Source: Acidobacteriota bacterium (GTDB lineage: Bacteria > Actinomycetota > Acidimicrobiia > Spongiisociales > UBA5794). Taken from it: a stretch of DNA of 26,746 bases. The stretch covers positions 1 to 26,746 of the forward strand of contig JACZST010000003.1 of NCBI GenBank assembly GCA_022574065.1, in the 5' to 3' direction. Shown piece by piece: positions 22,497 through 26,746 of this stretch. Position 1 is the stretch's first letter; every line of letters starts with the position of its first letter. Made by a program: the position numbers and the translations under genes. The notes below the pieces were generated by a model. The model was not told the origin of the DNA. It saw nothing but the letters and a program-made list of their open reading frames with translations, and made no database searches.

Positions 22497-23189
22497 AACG
22501 GAAACGGCGCAGTTCGCCGCATCCTCGTCGTCGACGACGAGCCCATGGTGCGAGAGGTCCTCGTCACCTACCTCGAGCGAGAGGGATACGCCGTCGACCA
22601 GGCGGCGGACGGCAAGGCAGCCCTCGAGCTTGCGGCTTCGGCCAAGCCCGACCTGATCGTGCTCGATGTGATGCTGCCGGAGGTCGACGGATTCACCGTG
22701 CTCAGCCGCCTCCGGCAAACAAGCTCGGTGCCGGTCATTCTGGTGACCGCACGCACCGCAGAGCCCGACCGCATAGTCGGACTCGAGCTCGGCGCAGACG
22801 ACTATGTCGTGAAGCCCTTCTCACCGCGAGAGGTGGTGGCGCGTGTCCGGTCGGTACTGCGCCGCGCTCGCACCCCTGTGGTGTCGGATCGTCTCGAATT
22901 CGATGGACTGGTCGTTGACGGATCCAGCCGCGAAGTGCGACTGAACGGAGATCCGGTCGAGCTCACGCCAAAGGAATTCGACCTGCTCGCCTATCTGGCG
23001 GCATCGCCCCGCATTGCCATGTCGCGATCGACGCTGCTCGAGAACGTCTGGGACTCATCGCCGTATTACCAGGACCCTTCCACGGTCACCGTCCACGTCG
23101 CTCGCCTCCGCCAGAAGATCGAACCCGACCCGAACCGGCCCCGTTGGATCACCACCGTGCGCGGTGTCGGCTACCGGTTCGAGCCATGA
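22488..23189 (+). CDS. OmpR/PhoB-family response regulator
   Basis: A 233-residue regulator from this start. The receiver domain starts RRILVVDDEPMV with D16/D17, phosphorylated Asp60 in LIVLDVMLP, and Lys109 in VVKPFS. The C-terminal winged helix has LTPKEFDLLAYLA, RSTLLENVWD and TTVRGVGYRFEP. I choose the GTG at 22488 because a TACGAT box ends six bases upstream, giving a leaderless transcript. Longer starts (GTG 22443, overlapping the lipoprotein stop as GTGA; ATG 22455) would put the inverted repeat inside the gene and add a non-conserved N-terminus. The kinase partner follows with a 4-base overlap. Confidence 0.92.
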   Translation: MSPNGNGAVRRILVVDDEPMVREVLVTYLEREGYAVDQAADGKAALELAASAKPDLIVLDVMLPEVDGFTVLSRLRQTSSVPVILVTARTAEPDRIVGLELGADDYVVKPFSPREVVARVRSVLRRARTPVVSDRLEFDGLVVDGSSREVRLNGDPVELTPKEFDLLAYLAASPRIAMSRSTLLENVWDSSPYYQDPSTVTVHVARLRQKIEPDPNRPRWITTVRGVGYRFEP

Positions 23190-24358
23190 GGATCGTCGGG
23201 GCTGCCATTGGAGCCATCGTGCTCGGTATTGCCTTGTTCGAGATCGCTATGCAGCCGACGGGCTCGGACCGGATCGAGCTGCTCGGCATCCTCCTGGCCA
23301 TGGTGCTCGTCTCCGCGCTCGGGGCATGGCTGCTTCCGCAATGGGCGCGCCGCGCCGCCACCCTGCGAGGAACCCTGGTAGCGCTGATCGCCACCGCACT
23401 GCTCATCGTCATCGTCGGTGCGGCAGTGGCCGCGCAACGGATGTTCCTGTCGACGCACGATGCCGAGCTGTTGATCGTCGTGTTGGGCCTCGGGTTGATC
23501 GCAGGATTGAGCTTCGCCGTGTCGGTGGCAAAACCCTGGACCGAAGACCTACAGAAGCTTGCCAGTACCGCGGCGCGTATCGCAGACGGCGACCTGACCG
23601 CTCGAACCGAGGTCGACCGGGCCGATGAGGTCGGGCTGGCGGCGACCGCGGTCGATGCGATGGCGGCACGGCTGGCCGCCCTCGACGCCGAGAGGCTGCG
23701 CGACGAGGAGGCGAGGCGATCGTTCTTTGCCTCGGTGAGTCACGACCTACGGTCCCCGCTCGCCGCCCTGCAGGCAGCGGTCGAAGCGCTCCAGGATGGA
23801 GTCGCCCCCGACCCCGCACGGTATCTGGCGAGCATCGAGCACGACGTGCGGATCCTCAACCAGCTCGTCGACGATTTGTTTCTGCTGGCCCGGATCGAAT
23901 CCGGCGGGTTCGAGTACGAGAGGGTGCCGGTCGATCTCGCTGAGATCGCCGACGAGGCAATCGAGGTGCTGGCGCCGGTGTCGCAGCGCGCCGGTGTACA
24001 CCTTCGGCTCGATGTCGACGGCTCGTTGCTGGTCAGCAGCGGCCCCGAGCCGATCGGGCGAGTGATTCGCAACCTGCTCGACAATGCGATCAGACACGCT
24101 CCCGCGGGGACCGAGGTCACCATCACCGTCGGTACTCCTGCGACAGTGCGCGTCACCGATGAGGGCCCGGGATTCCCCCCTGCCTTCACCGAAGCCGCGT
24201 TCGACGAGTTTGCTCGATCGGATGCCGCTCGCTCCCGGACGACCGGCGGGGCGGGTCTCGGGCTGGCCATCGCTCGCGCCCTGGTCGAAGAGCTCGGTGG
24301 CGAGATCTGGGCGGAGCCTGGTCCGGGAGGAGTCGTGACCTTCACCCTGCCGGAGTGA
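23186..24358 (+). CDS. sensor histidine kinase with a membrane-embedded N-terminus
   Basis: A 390-residue kinase. Four hydrophobic helices (about residues 2-21, 31-50, 61-83 and 93-114) have only short loops, so the input is probably sensed in the membrane or by a partner protein such as the lipoprotein encoded upstream. The HAMP-like linker is at about 118-170. The H-box FFASVSHDLRSPLAALQAAV has His186. The ATPase domain has the N box IRNLLDNAIRHA, G1 DEGPGFP and G2 GGAGLGLAIA, and ends normally with VVTFTLPE. The ATG at 23186 overlaps the regulator stop as ATGA. Confidence 0.92.
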   Translation: MRIVGAAIGAIVLGIALFEIAMQPTGSDRIELLGILLAMVLVSALGAWLLPQWARRAATLRGTLVALIATALLIVIVGAAVAAQRMFLSTHDAELLIVVLGLGLIAGLSFAVSVAKPWTEDLQKLASTAARIADGDLTARTEVDRADEVGLAATAVDAMAARLAALDAERLRDEEARRSFFASVSHDLRSPLAALQAAVEALQDGVAPDPARYLASIEHDVRILNQLVDDLFLLARIESGGFEYERVPVDLAEIADEAIEVLAPVSQRAGVHLRLDVDGSLLVSSGPEPIGRVIRNLLDNAIRHAPAGTEVTITVGTPATVRVTDEGPGFPPAFTEAAFDEFARSDAARSRTTGGAGLGLAIARALVEELGGEIWAEPGPGGVVTFTLPE

Positions 24359-24503
24359 GTTCCAAATAGCAAGTACCCGCGTGTTTCTCCCCCTTTTGGG
24401 GGAGCACCGCCGGGGGCGGGGAGGGGGGCCTAGGTTCTACCGGCCACCGGCCACAGGCGACGGGCAGCCCGGCAACTGGGAACTGGCAACTGGCAACTGC
24501 TCG
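24359..24503. repeat. intergenic gap with a C/G hairpin and two heptamer arrays
   Basis: A hairpin ctccccc-tttt-gggggag (24387-24404) is followed by cgccgggggcggggaggggg, the same type as the elements at 20117 and 20262. ACCGGCC units (accggcc, accggcc, acaggcg, acgggca) follow at 24439-24466, and AACTGGC units (aactggg, aactggc, aactggc, aactgct) at 24474-24501. The last array runs right up to the -10 box of the hydrolase gene. No gene is seen. Confidence 0.88.
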
Positions 24504-24509
24504 TACCAT
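24504..24509 (+). promoter_or_regulatory. -10 box for leaderless hydrolase transcript
   Basis: TACCAT ends seven bases before the GTG at 24517. There is no ribosome site; the upstream bases are the AACTGGC array. Confidence 0.5.
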
Positions 24510-24516
24510 CGATGCC

Positions 24517-25419
24517 GTGAGAAAGATCCTCGTTCCAATCGCCATCCCTGTGGCACTGGCGGTTGGTGCCGCCCTGGCCGCGCCCTCCATGCTCAAACGC
24601 CTCTTTGCCGTTCCCCAACGCGCCATGCCCGATACCACGCCCGCCCACCTCGGTCTCGAGGGCGAGCACGTATGGATCGACGGTCCCAACGGCAAGCGGC
24701 TCCATGCCTGGTTCATCCCGGTCGACGCCGAGGCGCCTGCCGTTGTAGTCCTTCACGGCTGGGGAGGCAACGCCACCGACATGCTGCCGATTGCGCCTGG
24801 CATCAACTCCATCGGCTTCCACGCGCTGTTCCTCGACGCACGCACCCACGGCCTGTCTGACAACGAAGACTTCATGTCGATGCCGCGGTTCGCCGAGGAC
24901 CTGGACACCGCCCTGGCCTGGCTCCACGACCGAGATGATGTCACCACGGTCGGGGTCATCGGCCACTCGGTGGGGGCGGCGGCGGCAATCCTCGCCGCAT
25001 CGCGAGACACCACGATCGATGCGGCAATCCTCGCCGCATCGCGAGACACCACGATCGATGCCGTCGTCGCCGTGGCGTCGTTTGCTCACCCCGAGGAGCT
25101 GATGTGGCGAGCCATCCCGTACCCGGCCCCGGTGAAGTGGACGCTGCTGCGTGTGATCCGGCGGATGATCGGCGTCTCCTTCGATGACATCGCACCACGC
25201 AACCGCATCGGCGAAGTCAAGGTGCCTGTGCTGCTGTTGCACGGCGACGCCGACGACGTGGTCCCGGTCGAGGATGCGCTGAGCCTTCACGAGCACCTGC
25301 CGGGCAGCCGTCTCATCACCGTCCCAGGCGGTACGCATTCGGATCTGGCGGCGTTCGAACCCTACTTCGAGCAGGTCGACGACTTCCTGCGTTCCGCCCT
25401 GGTTGGCGCCGGAGTCTGA
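24517..25419 (+). CDS. alpha/beta hydrolase with an N-terminal membrane anchor and an internal 13-residue duplication
   Basis: A 300-residue serine hydrolase, probably an esterase or thioesterase-like enzyme with an unknown substrate. Residues 3-22 form a hydrophobic helix that would be a signal anchor. The oxyanion region is VVLHGWGGNATD (around residues 72-83), the nucleophile elbow is GHSVGA (around 149-154), the acid lies in LLLHGDADDVVP and the histidine in GGTHSD. Directly after the elbow, the segment AILAASRDTTIDA occurs twice in a row, encoded by a perfect 39-bp tandem duplication. This lengthens the helix behind the nucleophile and could distort the fold. It is transcribed separately from the kinase gene upstream. 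Confidence 0.85.
   Translation: MRKILVPIAIPVALAVGAALAAPSMLKRLFAVPQRAMPDTTPAHLGLEGEHVWIDGPNGKRLHAWFIPVDAEAPAVVVLHGWGGNATDMLPIAPGINSIGFHALFLDARTHGLSDNEDFMSMPRFAEDLDTALAWLHDRDDVTTVGVIGHSVGAAAAILAASRDTTIDAAILAASRDTTIDAVVAVASFAHPEELMWRAIPYPAPVKWTLLRVIRRMIGVSFDDIAPRNRIGEVKVPVLLLHGDADDVVPVEDALSLHEHLPGSRLITVPGGTHSDLAAFEPYFEQVDDFLRSALVGAGV
24982..25059. repeat. perfect 39-bp tandem duplication inside the hydrolase gene
   Basis: Positions 24982-25020 and 25021-25059 are identical (gcggcaatcctcgccgcatc and the following 19 bases). The frame is kept, adding 13 residues. Exact identity points to a recent event or an assembly artefact. Confidence 0.97.
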
Positions 25420-25460
25420 CCCCCGGCCCCCGACCAGGCAACGGCTAGCCTCGCCGCATC

Positions 25461-26318
25461 ATGCAGTTCGGCGTATTCATCTTCCCGACCGACAAAACCA
25501 TCCAACCGATCGAACTCGCCAAGGAAGTCGAGGCACGCGGCTTCGAGTCGCTGTGGTTCCCGGAGCACAGCCACATCCCGATCTCCCGCGACACGCCATG
25601 GGGTGGGGTCGAGGGTGCCGACCCGCTACCCGAGCAGTACTGGAGAACCCATGACCAGTTCGTGGCGCTCGCCGCTGCCGCTGCGGTCACCGACACGCTA
25701 AGGCTTGGAACCGGGATCACTCTTGTCGCCCAGCGCGATCCGCTGTGGCTGGCGAAGGAAGTTTCCTCGCTGGACGTGATCTCCAACGGGCGGGTGCTGT
25801 TCGGCGTCGGCTATGGCTGGAACAAGGAGGAGATAGCCAACCATGGCGTGGCCTACACCGACCGCAGGGCGATTCTGCGTGAGAACGTGCTGGCGATGAT
25901 CGAATTGTGGACCAAGGACGAAGCCGAGTTCCACGGCGAGCACGTGAACATCACCCCGTCGTGGGCCTGGCCAAAACCGATCCAAAAACCACACCCCCCG
26001 ATCCACCTCGGTGGAGCAGCCGGCCCGCGAACGATGCGCGACATCGCAGAGTTCTGCGACGGGTGGATGCCGATCGGCACCCGCCACGACATCGCCGGCA
26101 AGATCGAAGAGCTGCACACGGTCCTCGCTGAAGCCGGGCGCGATCCGGGCACGCTCGAGCTCACCATCTGGCAGGCACCGCGCGACCTCGACCAGCTGAT
26201 GCAGTTGCAGGACCTTGGGGTGACGCGCGCCGTGTTCGGCCTGCCGCCGGTCGAGCCGGAAATCGTGATCGAAAAGCTCGACAAGTATGCGGGGTTAGCG
26301 GCCGCGGTCCGCGGCTGA
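25461..26318 (+). CDS. LLM-class F420-dependent oxidoreductase (TIGR03619-like)
   Basis: A 285-residue luciferase-like barrel. It begins FGVFIFPTDKTIQPIELAKE, followed by RGFESLWFPEHSHIP, the DTLRLGTGITLVAQRDPLWLAKE strand region, DVISNGRVLFGVGYGWNKEE and PPIHLGGAAGPRTMRDIAEFCDGWMP. These are the signatures of the TIGR03619 group, which probably uses F420; the substrate is unknown. It differs clearly from the protein encoded at 19059-20036. A TAGCCT box lies nine bases before the ATG, which suggests a three-base leader. It follows the hydrolase gene after 41 bp. Confidence 0.88.
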   Translation: MQFGVFIFPTDKTIQPIELAKEVEARGFESLWFPEHSHIPISRDTPWGGVEGADPLPEQYWRTHDQFVALAAAAAVTDTLRLGTGITLVAQRDPLWLAKEVSSLDVISNGRVLFGVGYGWNKEEIANHGVAYTDRRAILRENVLAMIELWTKDEAEFHGEHVNITPSWAWPKPIQKPHPPIHLGGAAGPRTMRDIAEFCDGWMPIGTRHDIAGKIEELHTVLAEAGRDPGTLELTIWQAPRDLDQLMQLQDLGVTRAVFGLPPVEPEIVIEKLDKYAGLAAAVRG

Positions 26319-26525
26319 AACGGCTAGGGACTAATCGAAAAATGTACCTAGCGGAATCGTTCGAAAGACGCGATGATCTGACCCCAACGAGACGTTACGC
26401 CACCCCGATCGGTTCGGAGCAAAACGGGCCGGGGCACCCCGGACGGGGGGAACGGATCTGAACGACAGTCGGACGGCATCCGTCTCCAGTGGATGAGACG
26501 AGGCGACGCAGTCGCCTCGTCTCTT
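26319..26525. other. gene-free stretch with a strong hairpin at 26495-26523
   Basis: First part of a 367-bp gap without a convincing gene. It contains a perfect 13-bp stem, gagacgaggcgac/gtcgcctcgtctc, with a 3-base loop (26495-26523), followed by ttaag rather than a T tract. It could serve as a terminator for the upstream oxidoreductase gene. A small ccggggcaccccgg inverted repeat also lies near 26430. The open frames on the minus strand here have no family resemblance. Confidence 0.6.
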
Positions 26526-26670
26526 AAGAGGCTCCGCAAATAGGGCACGATCCGGTCTCTGTCGCAAGACCATTTGCGGAGCCGTGGCCCTAGCGGCCCG
26601 CCGCGAAGCGGCAAGAGCGGGAAAATGGCGCCACTTCTGTCGAGACGACCGGTCACCTATCGGTGCGCGT
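26526..26670 (+). repeat. dispersed hairpin repeat, copy 2, without octamer array
   Basis: Perfect 12-bp arms ggctccgcaaat (26530-26541) and atttgcggagcc (26572-26583) are followed by gccgtggccctagcggcccg, a gccgcgaagcggc mini-stem, and the right module ccacttctgtcgagacgacc...ggtcacctatcgg. The arms and flanks are nearly identical to 8185-8407, while the hairpin loop differs. Confidence 0.85.
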
Positions 26671-26673
26671 CCT

Positions 26674-26679
26674 TAGGAT
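26674..26679 (+). promoter_or_regulatory. -10 box for leaderless right-edge gene
   Basis: TAGGAT ends six bases before the ATG at 26686. There is no ribosome site. Confidence 0.4.
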
Positions 26680-26685
26680 GCCTAG

Positions 26686-26746
26686 ATGGTGACGGCGGAC
26701 GAGCGCATTTCGCTCGACGAGGCGGCCGACGCCGCCAAGTCGATCC
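26686..26746 (+). CDS. start of an unknown gene, truncated by the window
   Basis: Twenty residues are visible, beginning MVTADERISLDEAADAAKSI. This is an amphipathic helical start with coding-like codon use. The ATG at 26686, or the GTG next to it, follows a TAGGAT box with the spacing seen at other starts in the window. It is too short to name. Confidence 0.4.
   Translation, partial: MVTADERISLDEAADAAKSI

Noticed and set aside
26331..26656. Minus-strand open frames of 80 and 102 codons at the right end
   Set aside because: They cross the hairpin and the dispersed repeat, overlap each other in different frames, and show no family resemblance or ribosome site.

Overview
The window looks like a chromosomal piece of a high-GC actinomycete, most likely an uncultured Acidimicrobiia-type member of the Actinomycetota. 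This rests on gene content: two F420-type LLM oxidoreductases, an MprAB-like two-component pair, a DivIVA-domain coiled-coil protein, a very large NAD-glutamate dehydrogenase, a paa operon closed by a TetR gene, and a Thr-rich lipoprotein linker. Many genes also start directly on a TAnnnT box without a Shine-Dalgarno site. The class-level placement is inference.

Layout. 1-2793: end of a restriction-modification operon (C-terminus of a probable DNA methyltransferase, a second methyltransferase with an SPPY motif, and a phospholipase-D-fold nuclease resembling BfiI). It runs head-on into an MprB-like histidine kinase at about 2770-2793, where both genes lose their natural 3' ends. 2719-4760 (minus): the sensor kinase and its OmpR-type regulator. 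4916-9164: Yip1-like membrane protein, ComB-family phosphatase, small hypothetical protein, DoxX-like protein, DivIVA-like protein, double DUF427 protein. 9241-13520 (minus): phenylacetyl-CoA epoxidase operon paaA-B-C-D-E plus a TetR repressor gene, with a perfect palindromic operator next to the promoter. 13727-18968 (minus): 1594-residue NAD-glutamate dehydrogenase and a universal stress protein. 19059-20036 (minus): F420-type oxidoreductase. 20435-26318 (plus): divergent HisA-like barrel, lipoprotein with two repeated domains, OmpR-type regulator, histidine kinase, alpha/beta hydrolase with a 39-bp internal duplication, and a second F420-type oxidoreductase. A new gene starts at the right edge.

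The most unusual content lies between the genes. At least nine loci hold tandem arrays of 7- or 8-bp 'words'. The same words recur at separate loci: AGTCGC-type, GAAGTAGC, GATCTACT, AACTGGC and ACCGGCC. The arrays often fill the intergenic space exactly up to a stop or start codon. One sits inside the paa operon between paaD and paaE, one begins two bases past the glutamate dehydrogenase stop codon, and one appears to lie inside a dispersed hairpin repeat whose second copy (26526-26670) lacks it. I regard this as the best candidate for an undescribed element family here. Its function, if any, is unknown.

The paa genes would turn phenylacetyl-CoA into its ring epoxide. The two two-component systems sense envelope or extracellular signals, and the second appears coupled to the lipoprotein upstream of it. 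No tRNA, rRNA or CRISPR array was seen.
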